Part shown: one piece after another, positions 34,157 to 47,169 of the stretch
Layout: each line of letters starts with the position of its first letter
Position numbering within the stretch: position 1 is the stretch's first letter
Made by a program: the position numbers and the translations under genes
Origin: Bidens hawaiensis
Lineage: Eukaryota; Streptophyta; Magnoliopsida; Asterales; Asteraceae
DNA length: 64,000 nt
Direction: 5' to 3'
Assembly (NCBI GenBank): GCA_021521415.1
Contig: JAIQDT010000670.1
Location: 744,001-808,000 of the forward strand
Notes under the pieces: model-generated
The model's input: only the letters and a program-made list of their open reading frames with translations
What the model was told of the DNA's origin: nothing
Databases searched by the model: none

Positions 34157-36729
34157 CTACTTTGATGGTTTGGCATAAAATGCTACAGTTTTAGCATCCA
34201 ACTGACCACTACAATAACTTGAAGAGATTACTGAAAGCTCTTGATATCCTTTCCATTCTTCCAACGGTTTTAAACTTATCGGTTTTTCAAGAACACCGGA
34301 GGCTACTGATAACATCGTCTTGTAATCTTTGTCTGCAAACCCGGAAACCGTTGCTTTTGTTGCATTGTCCCATGGAGTCCACAATTCTGTGGTTTATAAT
34401 AATCAAGAAATTAAAGAATATAAATATATTGAACGACAATAAACAAGTTGGAGTGGTCAATACAAAGCCCGATTATTTTCATGTCATGTCAGAAATTGTC
34501 ACCCCTGATTAATATGCATTTTAACATGCATGACTCTCGAAGTTAAAGATTCGAAAAACAAAATTAGAAATATAGTTTTATATTATTGTTAAAGAATACC
34601 AGCATCCGGGAGGCCTTCATTACGAATCACAATCGTCCTCTTCTTTTGATGGTCTATAATGGCTATATTACCCGGTGTTCTTGTATAAACCCGATCGACC
34701 TATCAAAGAACTCCATATTAACAAAAATAAATTAATCACAATTGTATACAAATATTTTATGTAAACATTGACCTCTCCATCAAAGGTGATGGCATCTGGT
34801 TGCTCGGTGAACCGTTTCCCCTGCTGCAAATTATCAAGAAAATCAAGCGTCTCTAATCCTTCTACTCTGACTTCACTAAAAACACAAGCCCAAATCACAT
34901 AAGAGAGAAAAACTATTAAAGTTCAAAACTTTTCACTAAACCAACCTTATATCGGATACTAGAAAGTGATTTTGTAAAGAAAATGTGAACTGGAAGGATG
35001 TGGTATCGGTATTCTTGATACGAGACGTTATGGTCATCTTGTCGGGACCCAAGGAAACACGAAGGCGTAATTCAAAGCTGCATAACAATATAAGCATCCC
35101 AATATTCAAGTTAAATGATTAAAATGGAAAAAAGTAAACCATATATACTTTAATTGACATGTTATTACCTACGTGGCCACGTGTTCAAATTATTTGGTGA
35201 TGTTTTTAAGGTTAGATCCACGGAAGATGGGTTCCCGGTTGGTGATAAACGCAACGGGATGTTATCTAATGACTTTACATGGTTCTTTGATGAACAAAGC
35301 TCTTTTGTTATCCCCATATTACCTAACTGCAAGGATTACATGTCAACAATATTTTGACCATGTTTTCGAAAAAATATTATGGTGTACCTGTGGAAAGCTA
35401 AGTGATATCCCTCCTTTAGGAGACCTTCCGAAAGCCTATGAAGCATGACATAATGCATTTGTTAAAGATGGAAATCCCAATAATATATGTGTGTTGTACA
35501 TGGATATTACTGCAATAGAAGTTGAATATGTATGTATGTATGCGTATTAATATAAGGTATATTGGTTTTTATTAGTCCCAACTATCGCCTTTTGGTCGCG
35601 GTTGGTTCCAACTTTTAACGTATTTGTTCCCAACGGTCCGTGACTAACAGAATACTAACGTCGTTAGTTGCAGGTCGCTGGAAAAACATTTTTGGCCGGA
35701 AATGCCACATTTTTTCCCGAAAACACCGCCACCACCACCAACTGACTCACCATCAACCAACCACCACCACTTGAGCACCACCAACTGATTCCGACGATGG
35801 TTCTAGGTTCCGGCGACCTCAATAATTGGGGCTTTTACTAGAAAAATATTCCTAAATGTCCGATACAAAGTTACAAAGATGTTTGGGACGAAAATGTTGA
35901 GTTTTCCGGAAATAAATGTGGTTTTATCTGGCCAAAAACGTTTTTACGACGACCTGCAACTAACGGCGTTAGCAGTTAGTCGCGGACCGTTGGGAACAAA
36001 TACGTTAAAAGTTGGGACCGTCAGGAGCCAATTCGTTAATGGGACCGACAACGACCAAAAGATAATAGTTGGGATTAATAAAAACCAATATACCTTAATA
36101 TAACTGTGTTGGTGTGTGTATTATGTATAAATTGTCAAAATGCTGACCTTTTTGCTCATAAAAAGCAATTCTTCGCCTTGATTGGTCTTCCATGACACCA
36201 CTTTCCCACCATAAAGAAGCACCTGCAAATATAAGGGCCCAAATTTCACTTTTAATTGTCTCCAATATTTCAAAATTTGTCAGTTTTATTTCTTTTCGAA
36301 GTAAAATATTCTGAAATACGGGAACTTCAATATTAACGAGCTATCTTATATAGAAATTTAAGTATTTTAAGCATAAATTTTGATCAAACAGTCGGAATCT
36401 GTAGCGTCATGTATAAACAACTCATTGTATGCATCGAAAGATAATCTAAAGTGCATATAACAATTTCCTCTCTAAAACGCGTATTAATTTATCTGATTAT
36501 TTAGGGTCATTTCACATGTAAATCCTTAAACAATCAGAATTTGCATGTCACATAATAACTTTCAAAACTTAATACCAAACACTAATTAAAACATAAACAT
36601 AAGAAACTTAAGTGTGTGTTAATGATAGAGATTTAAGGATAATACCTCAGCAGAAGAACCACCAGGTTCAAAAAGCAAGACTCTAGGCAAACTTTTGTAA
36701 TCATTAAACACATAATCATTTCTTTCCAT
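34157..36729 (-). CDS. glucose-6-phosphate 1-epimerase-like protein, probable pseudoenzyme
   Basis: Eight exons (36646-36729, 36148-36222, 35388-35435, 35169-35326, 34946-35077, 34773-34875, 34600-34699, 34157-34386) join through GT-AG introns into 930 bases with no stop, 309 residues, normal for the family. Family signatures are clear: GGSSAEVLLYGGKVVSWK, EELLFMSKK, SFELRLRVSLGPDKM, SDISEVRVEGLETLDFLDN, RFTEQPDAITFDGE, LWTPWDN and SSSYCSGQLD. Active members interconvert the alpha and beta anomers of glucose 6-phosphate. The HGFAR catalytic segment reads LCSSK here, the following family His region reads LQNHF, and the acidic residue before the ELS-type C-terminal strand (LCVE or LCVD) reads LSVA. 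Fold and splicing are kept while catalytic positions are lost. The start is the first ATG in frame; an extra 5' exon cannot be excluded. A MITE sits in intron 2. Confidence 0.85.
35554..36096. mobile_element. MITE/foldback element in epimerase-like intron
   Basis: The 543-bp sequence has long inverted ends: AAGGTATATTGGTTTTTATT at the left and its complement at the right, with similarity for about 150 bases (ACTATC.CCTTTTGGTCG and AACTTTTAACGTATTTGTTC). AATAT is repeated at 35549-35553 and 36097-36101. It has no coding capacity. The short duplication does not assign a superfamily with confidence. Confidence 0.8.
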
Positions 36730-37158
36730 TTGATTAAATGTACCAAACCACCACCACAATCTTATTCTCTTCACTAATGGGTTCTCTTTTGTCCACTCCA
36801 GCTACATATACATTCAAACACAACAAAAACTTTAATACATCAGAACCTTCCCACTTTGACCATAAAAAGTCAAACTTGATCATTAACACTTCCAAATGTT
36901 CATAATTCATAAAACCCAGCTTATAAATAAGCCAAGAAAGATAAAGTTGATACCTTTACTTATGAAATTCTTGACCTTGATTGATTTTGATGGGCACCCA
37001 ATTGAAATAAGAGCTTTTGTAATGATACCCATTTGGGAAATAAGAAGAAAGATGAAAAATTGGGTAATAGTTAACAGAATAATGAAGGAAAGGAGGTCCA
37101 TTGTAGGTGCTTGCTTTCTTTTCAATTAGGAATCTTGTTTTTGGTTGCTTCATTCTAG

Positions 37159-37791
37159 TAGGGGTGTACACAAAACCGAAAAAACCGAACCGAAACCGTA
37201 AAAACCAGAAAAAATCGAACCGAATTAGAAACCGACGGTTCGGTTTTGAACTTTAGCGAAAACTGTAATATTGGTTTTGTATTTTGTTAAGAATCGAAAA
37301 AACCAAACCGAACCAAACTAACAAAAAAAAATCAAAATAACCATAATATTTTAACCATAACCATTAAAACAAAATATGCCGATGACTATTTGTTTAGTTT
37401 TAACATATGGTTAATAACAAATATTTTTGATTTATACATGTGGTTAATAACTAATAATACTGGCATTTTTATTTTTGATTTAAATGTATCTTATATTAGC
37501 TTTTAATATTTGAGTTCCAAATATTCAATGCTCTATTAATTATTAGTCTAAAGAAAAAAAATATCATGTCCAATTTCAATATCTTGGGTCAAGTTTTTTT
37601 GCCCAAAAAGGTTATGCTCGATTAGCAAAACCGAAAAAACCGTATCCAAAATTGAAATGAACCCAAAAACCTAAAACTGGAAACCGAAAAAACCGAAACC
37701 GAACAATTTTAAAAAATCATAAAACCGAAAGTTTGGGTTTTGGTTCGGTTTTAGTCAAAAAGCGCACCGAACCGCACCACGCACACCCCTA
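37159..37791. mobile_element. hAT-type MITE rich in AACCGAA repeats
   Basis: The ends are TAGGGGTGT and ACACCCCTA-like, as in plant hAT MITEs. The flanking 8-mers CATTCTAG (37151-37158) and CATTATAG (37792-37799) differ at one base. The interior is made of AAAACCGAACCG repeats. Related sequences lie at about 46135-46470 and 41740-41955. Confidence 0.7.
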
Positions 37792-37799
37792 CATTATAG

Positions 37800-38586
37800 T
37801 TTAAACTATTGTTACTTGTTGTAAAACTAGCTGGTGTCGGTTGGTCAGAGGGTGGTAGTGAAGTTTTTCAGATATATTTTGTTATAATAGCTGTAACTTT
37901 TAATAAAATGTATAAAATGATGAAAATAGGCATAACTATGATAACATAATACTAAATGTATATATCTTGGAAGGTTACTGAAGTAATTTCAAATACTAAA
38001 AACATGTAGCTTTTTTTAAACGCTACTAGTTGAAGTTTCCCAATATGAGTTTTTTCTCCTAACCTAAAAGCTTCAAGCTACTTCAATCAAACAAGGTTTT
38101 TTATTAAGTAATAGATTTTTCCTAAAAGCTTGAAGATTCTAAAAGCTCTCTACCAAACATGCTCGATGTGTTGTCGTTGTGCTAGTTGGACGCTGAGTGA
38201 ACACTCGTTGAAGCCATTGTTGACGCTGAGTGGACACCAGTTGAAGCCATTGTTCTTTTTACAATAATAAAAAAAATATTAAACATCTTAAAAAAAATGG
38301 AAAGATAGTCCTTTCTTTTCAATTGGGAATCTTGTTTGTTTGGCTACTTTGCTTCATTCATCCATTTTGTTTAATTGGTCGGTAGGAAACCTTTAATCGA
38401 AGCCGTCAAGTTATTAATCACCCTTGGATTAGAATCCTAAACAATATATAGAATTGGACCCATATTCATGAGTTATCAAAATGTTCAATCAAAAGATGTT
38501 TAACGAAATTCCTATATATATGTTTTGGATGTTGTGTGTTTTTGGATATACAAACAATGTGTCAAGTCACAACATGAGTTGCCATA

Positions 38587-38640
<54 letters not shown>

Positions 38641-39289
38641 GTTTAAGACTGTTAATATATTTGAGACGTTATTATGTAAATAAAGAATTTGTAACGTCGA
38701 TAAAACTATTGAGTGAACGTTAAGTTCATTGTCTCTCATTTGGTTATAGTTGTAGTCGGTTTTGGAAGATACATGTTATAACGGTGTAACGATTCCTCTG
38801 TGCTTGTTGGGCCGGAGCTTGCTAATAAAAGGAGTCTAGTGTGACATGTCTAAACGTTTGATGATTGTATTTGCTTGTTCGTGTGGAATGTTTGGGTTAG
38901 CTGGTTGACACCCTACTAGTCGAGAGTTGTGGTCGATCCCCTGATAAGTCATGGCAGAACGAAACCAATAACCCTCATCAACAAAATTCTAGCATCCATG
39001 ATTCACTATAAATGGAACAAAAATTTTTATATCCATCGTTCGCCACACTAATACAATAGTTCATTCGAGTTATTACATTTATGTGTTGAGTTGTTCAACA
39101 TCCTACACGTGTCGCTAATCACCCGAAACACTCTATAGGGACGAAATTGCTTTAGATACAACGATTACTCGCCTTGAAGTAACAAGTAGTAGCAATAAGA
39201 TTTTAATTTTTAAACAACATTATTTCTTATCATATATTTATGCAACATAAGTTGACAACATACACACGTTCACTTCAAATATTACAAAC
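37800..39289. other. spacer with local duplication, no gene
   Basis: The phrase TTTCTTTTCAATT.GGAATC with TTGTTT and GCTTCATTC occurs at 37113 and again at about 38313, so part of this stretch is a direct duplication. The rest shows no gene. The 3' UTR of the PIRL gene probably lies near 39250. Confidence 0.45.
38588..38640. repeat. (ATT)n microsatellite
   Basis: About 17 perfect ATT units. Poly-Leu and poly-Ile frames here are artefacts. Confidence 0.95.
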
Positions 39290-41604
39290 TTACAACAACT
39301 GATCCAAATATGCATCTTTAGAACCAGAAGACTTACCTTGACCAAAATATGAACTAACCATATTACTTCCCCAAGTCAACCATCCACCCTGATTCCCATC
39401 ATTCCCTTCAACCAACCGCCTCTGTTCTTCCGCAGCAATATTCTCAACCCGCCACTTAACCATAAAACGTTTAACAGCCTCGGTTCCTTCAACCACAATC
39501 TCCATAGGAGGAACTATAAGCGGACACTGATCCACGTTTAGTTTAGTCAACTTCTGAAGTTGACCAAATGATTCAGGTAGAACCTGGATTTGGTTGTTAC
39601 TAATATCAAGCTCTTTAAGGTTTGCAAGATCAGTTATCGTGTCGGGTAGTTCGGTCAAGTTGCTGAAGTTACTACTCAAGTTCAAAGTTTTGAGATTTGT
39701 TAACTTTCCTATGGAAGATGGAATGCCATGAAGCTTATTGAAATGAGCATCTAGGTGGCTTAAAGACTCGAGTTCACTAATGGTCGTTGGAAGGAAACGA
39801 AGCTCGTTGAGGCTGATTGAGAGTGTTTTAAGGTTTGCTAGTCCGAAACCGAAGTTTGTTGGCAAGAGCTTTATGTTGTTGAAGCTTGCATGTAGTTCTA
39901 CCAATGACCTGTTGATAAAAAAATAATGTTGACATATGAGTATATAAAGTTATAAGTATAGTTGGTGTAAACAAACCGAGCTGCTTGTGAGCTACTAGAG
40001 ATCGGCCCGTTAAAAACATAAATAGAGCTGAGCTTAAACAAGCTCGAGCCCAATCTAGAGAATTTGTTGAGGCTCAAATATTAAATAATTAATAAACGAG
40101 CATAAGCCGGCTCGCGTGCCTAAACGAGATTTTTATTTATAAAACTTTTCATTATTATATTTATAAAATAACTATTATTATATACAAAATTATGATAAAA
40201 ATAATTTATATATAATATAAATATATATGTAAATAATTATAACGCTATAAATAAAATAGTTAAATAAATAATAAACAAGTTGAGCCCGAGCTTTGAAGAT
40301 AAAGCTTTAAACGGGCCGAGCTTAGGCCTTTGCAAGCTCGGGCTTGGCTTGTTTACACCACTATAAAGAGTTTTGAAGTATTACTTGCAAAAGGCGATGC
40401 TTTCAGGAAGGGTATTAAGTTTGTTGCTGGAAACATTCAAGATTTTGAGAGTGGTCAACAAACCGACGGAATCCGGTAAGGATTCTAAAAGATTTGATGA
40501 AACATCAAGTTCCTCTAGTTTCACTAACCCTGCAATTGAATCAGGAAGCACCTGTTTTACAACAAAAATAAAACCAAGTGAATAGCAGTGTTGTAGAACT
40601 CGCTAGGAGCTGGTCACTCGATGAGGGTACCGCCTAGCGATTAATATGGATTGGATTAATAAGTATTAGTTTTCAAATACTTCGAAGGTTTTTACCAACT
40701 TTGACCAAATTTTAACAGATTTTGAATAATTTGGGCCAAGTTAGATGAAATTGAATCGGTAGCATACCGATTAGCGATTAATCTCCAATTAATCGGTGAC
40801 TAATCATGATTTTTACACCATAAGCAAAATATTGTATAAAATCAACCTAATTGCAAACAAAACTACCAAAATTTTGAAGAATTCAGATCGACCCAGAAGT
40901 TGAAAACTAATCACTGACAACTAGTGGTGCAAGCAAGCCGAGCTGCTCGAGATTGTATCAATTAAAAGGTCGAACGAGCCGAGCCCGAGCATCAAACAAA
41001 GCCTGCTTATTTATCGAGCCCAGGCTCAAGCCTTGTGTATTTTAAGTTTTGACTATTTTCGGCTACTATCTATTAATATCTCACTGCACAGCCCGACAGC
41101 CGAGCTCTGGTCGAGCTTTGGCTCGTTTAAGGTACTGCATACGAGCTTGAGCTGAGCTGAGCTTGGGCTCGTTTATGTTTTTTCTCCACATACAAAAATG
41201 TATAATAATAATAATAAACGACCCAAGCTCGAGCTTGTAAAAACGACTCGAGCTATTTACAAGTCAAAACGAGCCGAGCTCGAGGCAAGTCGAGTTCGGG
41301 CTCGGCTAGGACAGCAAAAGCAAACAAGATATTATAATAATTAAAGAATCCTCTCTGGAGCATATTACAACAACTTATATATGATCAGGGTATTAAAATG
41401 AACAATTAAAACCTGTAAGTGATTATTAGATAGATTAAGATGAACTAAACCAGCTAGCTTTCCAAATTGTTCTGGAAGAAACTTTAACTGTTGACCGGAA
41501 AGGTCAACCCGGTCAACGACTTCATCAGATGCTTTGTTTAGTACTTGTATAACTTCCAGGTTGACTTCGTCTGAATCATCGTCTACCTTCGTTATGTCCG
41601 CCAT
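39290..41604 (-). CDS. plant intracellular Ras-group-related LRR protein (PIRL)
   Basis: Three exons (41413-41604, 40385-40551, 39290-39908) give 978 bases, 325 residues, all in frame. The start is ATG 41604 ([14 protein letters not shown]); upstream in-frame codons look like leader. After a short acidic N-terminus come about nine to ten LRR units of the LxxLPxxI type ([72 protein letters not shown]). A conserved tail follows ([46 protein letters not shown]). No signal peptide or membrane segment is present, so the protein is intracellular, presumably a protein-interaction scaffold. The short N-terminus resembles the PIRL6/7/8 group. Both introns hold repeat-rich GAGCTCG-type insertions. Confidence 0.92.
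39962..40362. mobile_element. MITE-like element in PIRL intron 2
   Basis: Inverted ends TGGTGTAAACAA and TTGTTTACACCA bound about 400 bp rich in GAGCTCGAGCC and CGAGCTTAGG motifs. I do not see a clean target duplication. Relatives are at 40925-41320, 48254-48770 and 53940-54010. Confidence 0.55.
40925..41320. repeat. GAGCTCGAGCCGAGC-type repeat in PIRL intron 1
   Basis: Dense CGAGC/GCTCG words on both strands, as in the neighbouring MITE-like copies. The element boundaries are unclear. Confidence 0.5.
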
Positions 41605-41699
41605 TGTTTTCTGGTTGTGAACACAGTCGCAGGTTGAGACTTGAGACCTTTTATGGGATTTGATTTGTCGAATGTTTGAATTTGTCAAATGTTAGACTT

Positions 41700-42952
41700 T
41701 GACTCTGATTTTCATTTTTTCTTTTTTTCAAAATAGGAAACCGGTTAACTGAACCGACCAGAAAATCAAACGAAACTGATTATGTATAAACCAGTTTGTG
41801 ATTTTCCTCATAAAACCGATCGTAACCTTGTCCAGAAACCAGTTCCAACCCGAATTGAAACCAATCATAAACCGGTTTTGACTTTTGTTGACTAAACCGA
41901 ATCAGTTTCAACCCAAACAGGATTTGAGTTTTAAACAGGTTTGTACACCTCTAAAATTTGGAAGCAACCTAAACTAGGTTAATAATCACAGCTAGTTGGT
42001 ATTAACTCGCGTGTGCGGAGTATGGACGAGAAAATGGCGTCAGTACTTAAACGGGTACCGTCGGTATCGATTTGGTACCAGCTATTTGAGGCTTCGGGAT
42101 CGCAACTGTTTCGGTTTGGTATTGGAACGTACCAAATTATTTCCGGCTGATACCAAGTTTTTTGAGAAATCTGGGTTTAGTAATGGTATGGTACCGAGCT
42201 CCTCCCTATTAAGGAGAAACGCGAGTATTGCTTCAGAGTTTTAAGCTCTAGAAGCTTAGGATCATCGTATAGATTTTTAGGAGTTTTTTGTGTAAGCTTT
42301 GAGTAAGGGATTGTTTGTGTAACTTTATTGAACTTTAGATGTATAATATGAAAATCTTATATAAGTTTAGGAGAACCATATGAAAATCAATGGTGGGCTG
42401 GCGGCTGGCCCGACGATGGTTTTAATATAGAATGTGTGGTCGAAATTGAAGAAAATGATGAATAGTGAAATTGTGTGAGAGCATCGACATTGCTTTTTAA
42501 TATATAGAAGTCCCGCTTTATACAAGATAGATGAATAAAAACATAAATACTCATACTCACACATGTGTAAGTAAATACGCGTGAACAAGTCAAAACTACT
42601 TACAAGAGACAATTTGGTTGAAAATCAGCTAACGACTAGGCACGAAAGATATAACATACGAAGACATACACAATTTAGCTCTTTATTACAAGAAAAATTG
42701 ATTAAATAACAAAAACATTCTTCTATAAATATTGTTTTTAAGTAAAAAAATTAACATTTTAAGACAATAATCCCAATTTTATAATTGTTGATAAACCGGA
42801 TTCTTAATTAAAAAAAAGATATTAAATAACTAATCAAAAATAACAAAGTCAAAGATATTAAATAAAGATCAAAACTTTTACAACACATCATCCACCACAT
42901 GAAAACATTCATTTGAAGTCTTTTTAATGAACCAAAAATCAGCATATCATAC
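41700..42952. other. spacer between PIRL and MAK16 genes
   Basis: At 41740-41955 there is an AACCGGTT/AAACCGA-rich stretch ending GTTTGTACACCTCTA, a probable hAT-MITE remnant. The region 42000-42250 is GC-richer with an 82-codon frame containing repeated GGTACC words; I see no family. The part near 42800-42950 should be MAK16 3' UTR. Confidence 0.45.
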
Positions 42953-45900
42953 TCATGCAATTGCCTTCTGCTTTCTATCTGCCTCTTCATGCTCAACCTA
43001 TACCAAACCAACACATCATCAAATTACATTCATATAAGTTATAATTATTACTCAAAATATAAAGTAAAATATCACTAATTTGTACCTCAACAAGTACTTT
43101 TCCTTTCCTTTTAGCATCTTTCTCCTGCTTCTTAAGATTGTATTTGGAATCCGGCCGCCCCCTCTTTCGATTCACCACCACTTTTTCCGACTCATCGTCC
43201 TCGTCATCTTCATCATCCACGTCCTCAGCATCTTCCTCATCTGTAATTTAACCGGATATTATTAAGAACAAAAACTGTTTTCGGTTACACACACAACAAG
43301 GGGTGGCAAATGTGGCCCATGGGTTGAATGAGTTGTATTAAAATGTATATACTGGGTCAAACTAAAGAAAATGATTGAAACGAGTTGACATTTCTCAAGT
43401 TTTTTTTTATGGAACGAGAAAAACGGCAAAAAAAAATTAATATTTTTACCTTTTGAGTTTTTGATTTATATCTCAAGTTATAATTTTTTGATTGTTTTTT
43501 TTTTGAACTTTTTAATGACCCTTATTAAAAAATTCAAAAAAAAAGTAATTAAAAATCATAACTCGAAATATAAATCAAAAACTAAAAAAAATAAAAGTAC
43601 TAAAAAGTTTCCTCTGTTTTTCGTTCCATTAAAAAAAAAACCTTCAAGAAATGTCAACTCGTTTTGACACGTTTCAATCATATTCATTTTAAGTTTGATT
43701 AGTTTGGCCCATTCCGACCCATTATATACATGTTAATACAACCCAATGGGTCACATTTGCCACCCCTACACACAGCTATAAGAATCTTACCACTTCCATA
43801 AACTTCATTTGAAAAATCAATATCCTCTAAATCATCTTCAAGTTCCATCATGTCGTCATCCGCTTCAACATATTCTATTTCAGCCTGTCAAACAAAAGGC
43901 GTTTAGAATGCATTTTTTACAACAAAAACAAGAACATTGAATGCTTCTGTGTTACGTATTCAACTACAAATTACATAGCTCCTATGACCAACCTCTTTTT
44001 CTTCTTCTTGGTCAATTTGATCAATTAATTTATCGAACGCAGCTTGATTAACATTAACTATATCATACACTCCATTTTTTAAACGCTCAAGCACTTCCTT
44101 CTCGATAACCTGTAAAACAATATTACAATATTATTGTTAAAAGCTGTAAAAATGTTTTACAAGAACCTAAAACCATTTTATAAAAGTGTAACCTTATCCA
44201 AAAGTGCGGCTCGCTCCGCCTTCTCCTCTCTTCTAGATTCTCTCTTCTTTTCTTTTCTAGGAGTTGTCATTATCTTTTCCCTACATGGTTAAAAAGTAAA
44301 AAAACAACCACATAAAACAGTTTATATAAACTCAATAGAATTCAATAGAATTAGAGCAACATATTCACCTTCTTTAAATAACTAACTCATATATATCCTT
44401 CCAATTTTTAGATTATCATATTTAAAAAAATCATATGTAGCTCATCACACGGTAAGAAAACAATTTAATTACTTATAACAATCAACTTCACTTGATAAAC
44501 AACTAGAAAACCATTGTTTCTGTAAAAAGTGGATCATCTCAGTGCATATGCGATTATAATCTTTTACAGTTACTTGGTGAACAAATCGTTAAGTAATTGA
44601 CTTTATCTTGTGAACTGTAAAACTCGTAATAATGATAATTTGAACGTTATTAAAAGAATGAATATAAAGTGTAAACACCATGAAACTTTTAGCTTTTAGG
44701 AAGATATGCATAAAATTGTCCCTAAATGGTATGATAGATAGAATGTATAGCTGTTATATGTATTTTATTAACTATTGAATGAGTAAGTTGACATGATCAT
44801 GTTTTTAACCAATAAATATAATATTATAAAACTTTGAACTTTTAGAAAGATATATGTATATATATATATGAAGTTTCTCCTTAACTTAATAGTATAAGGA
44901 AAAGGTAGAAGTCCAAGCGCTATGTTGTATATTTATCATTTTGAAATATAGAAAGATGAGATGTCAACCAACCTTGTTTTAAGAGCGAGTTTCCTCATGC
45001 GTATGCGCATTTGGGTCATTTTAGTCAACCGTTGCTTTGCCTTGTGCACAAGAAACTTGGGCCAGTACATCTGACAGTTCACAAAAGTGATTACAAATTT
45101 ACAATATGAAATTTAAATATCTAGAAATAACATTCTGAATAAATGTATACCAGATTATTGTCAATAATTTCAAGGGCTTGTTCATAATTGCGAGGCAATT
45201 TGATTCTTTCCCATAACTTATTTGGCATATGTGCCCTCTCTATGGTTTTCATGTACAAGTAAAAGACTCCTGCATCAAAAAAAGTTGTGAAATCCGTTAT
45301 ATAAAAAACATTAAAGACAAAACAGAAGTCAATAACTATGTTATAAACAGTACCTTCATGATCGCGTATGGTAGCATAACGACTGTTAGCAAGTGGACAT
45401 GAGCTCCGGTTACAGACTCCAGTTATATTGTAAGGGTTCCGACAAAAAATTCCAGCTGTAATCCTGTTAATAAATTACACACTTACACCACTAAAACTGG
45501 GACAAAAACACTGTTGAGCATTACTCTGTTACCGACTAAAACCAAACTTATAACCTATCAGTTTTGGTTTAAATATTTCATAACCAATCGGTTTAGGTTA
45601 TAACTGGTTCGGTTACTTTAGTTATTGTAAAAGATCGTTTAGTTATTCCTATTAACCATCGGTTAATAGCCGGATTTGAATGAGTGTGTAGTTTCAAAAA
45701 AATTTAAGATAATAAATCCAATTATTCAAAAACAAAATTAGCAATCCTTTAAATTTATGAAGAAAAAATATCAGCAACTAATATGTTATTTATTAAAAAA
45801 AATCTGACATATAGCATATAGTTTATAACAGTAAAAAACTTTTTATGCAGTTTTTCTCCTAAGAAGTAAAACGTATCAAGTAATACATAAAATGAGTCGA

Positions 45901-45984
45901 TAGCCATAGCTGAAACACTCACTTTGTCATATAACTGCAGTGCTTGTGCCTGAGGACTTGCCATATAACCTCATCGTTCTGCAT
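42953..45984 (-). CDS. MAK16: MAK16 ribosome-biogenesis protein
   Basis: Nine exons (45923-45984, 45354-45463, 45151-45269, 44973-45070, 44193-44280, 43993-44109, 43791-43884, 43086-43240, 42953-42997) join to 888 bases, 295 residues, with every junction GT-AG and in phase. The start [19 protein letters not shown] and the Cys-containing segment [17 protein letters not shown] are hallmark MAK16. They are followed by [51 protein letters not shown] and basic [12 protein letters not shown]. The tail has acidic runs (DEDDEDDES) then [23 protein letters not shown]16 is a nucleolar factor for 60S subunit assembly. A probable non-coding first exon (about 46731-46800) is spliced to an acceptor near 46010, just upstream of the ATG. 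The gene looks fully intact. Introns contain hAT-like MITEs. Confidence 0.95.
43298..43768. mobile_element. hAT-type MITE in MAK16 intron 7
   Basis: The ends AAGGGGTGGCAAATGTGGCC and its complement (CATTTGCCACCCCTA) form inverted repeats of roughly 100 bp. The flanking 8-mers CACACAAC and CACACAGC differ at one base, fitting an old hAT target duplication. It has no coding capacity. Confidence 0.8.
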
Positions 45985-46134
45985 TTTGAACCAACTTTAT
46001 AATTCACCTGTTCAGAAAGACCCTATGTAATTAGTCATATAACCAATTTTAAATCACTTCAAAAACAAAACCCTATATAATTTTTCAACATAGAATAATA
46101 CACACATAAACACTAAACTTTTAATCTAGTTACA

Positions 46135-46470
46135 CGTGGCGGTGTGCATGAAACCGAGAAAAGTAAACCGAAACAAAATCAACCGGTTTGGTTTTAAGCT
46201 ATTGTAAAAACCAAACTCACGGTTGGTTTTTGAATGAAGTAGCAACTAAAAAAACCGAACCGAACCAAATTTTCAATTTTTATTTAAAGTAATTTGAAAG
46301 CATAACAATCAATTAGTTATTAATTAACAAAATGATTGATTTGGGCACAAAACTCCAAAAATTTCTTGCTCAAATGACAAAACCAAAGAAAAAACCAAAA
46401 CCGAACGGCCTTCAGAAAATTCAAAAGCTTCAAGTTGGGTTTTTTACTTCAATTTTAGCCCAAAACCGAC
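46135..46470. repeat. AACCGAA-rich MITE remnant in MAK16 leader intron
   Basis: Starts GGCGGTGTGCATGAAACCG and contains AAACCGAACCG words like the element at 37159-37791. It lies in the proposed 5'-UTR intron. Confidence 0.5.
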
Positions 46471-46800
46471 CGTAATTTACACATTTAACCTAATTGCAGA
46501 AACCCTAAACCATTTGGTCCAATTCAAAATCGAACAATCAGACAAACAAAATAGATATAATGTTAAGTTAACATTATTAACACACACACTGCGTAAGCAT
46601 TGATCACAAGCAACTAATAATAAGCAAATTGAACTAAATAGCACAAACCGATAAACCCTAAGTTTAAAACTAATTGAACAGCTAAACCTAATTACGTTTC
46701 TGGTTAAAATAGTTTAATAAATGGTTACCGATGACGGCGGAGATGAGCGACGGCGTGACAGTGGTGGAAACGGAAGACAATGGCAGTTAGGGTTTTAGTT

Positions 46801-47169
46801 TCTTTTATAAATATTATTGAATTGAATGAAATATTATTGTAATTGTTATAAGTTTTTATCATTTTTGTGAAATAATCCCCCAAGGTTTTATAGTTTCATG
46901 TAACAACACAAAAGTTTTACTTTTTTTATAAGGAGCGATGAATATAATGAGTAATGTATTTGACTTAGTCGAGTTTTGGTAGTGTAATTTACTTTAACGC
47001 ACGGGTGAAAGATGAATAAAACGTTAAATATACATATATAAATTACATAATGACCAGTATAGCTTTATAAATTTTATAAATTATAAGGTATTGTATATGG
47101 GCTTAACAGGTTTCGTGTACTAAACATGTAGATATGATTCGATTTGTTAATATAAGTTGATTTTATGCA
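46801..47169. other. AT-rich spacer upstream of MAK16
   Basis: This should include the MAK16 promoter. I see no distinct element beyond AT-rich sequence. Confidence 0.4.

Noticed and set aside
35154..35448. Plus-strand frames of 67 and 91 residues
   Set aside because: They are shadows of two coding exons of the minus-strand epimerase-like gene.
36907..37125. Hydrophobic minus-strand frame as first exon of the epimerase-like gene
   Set aside because: A donor exists at 36953, but the phase does not join the next exon without a stop; kept only as a possibility.
38481..38739. Poly-Leu and poly-Ile frames
   Set aside because: Produced by the (ATT)n microsatellite.
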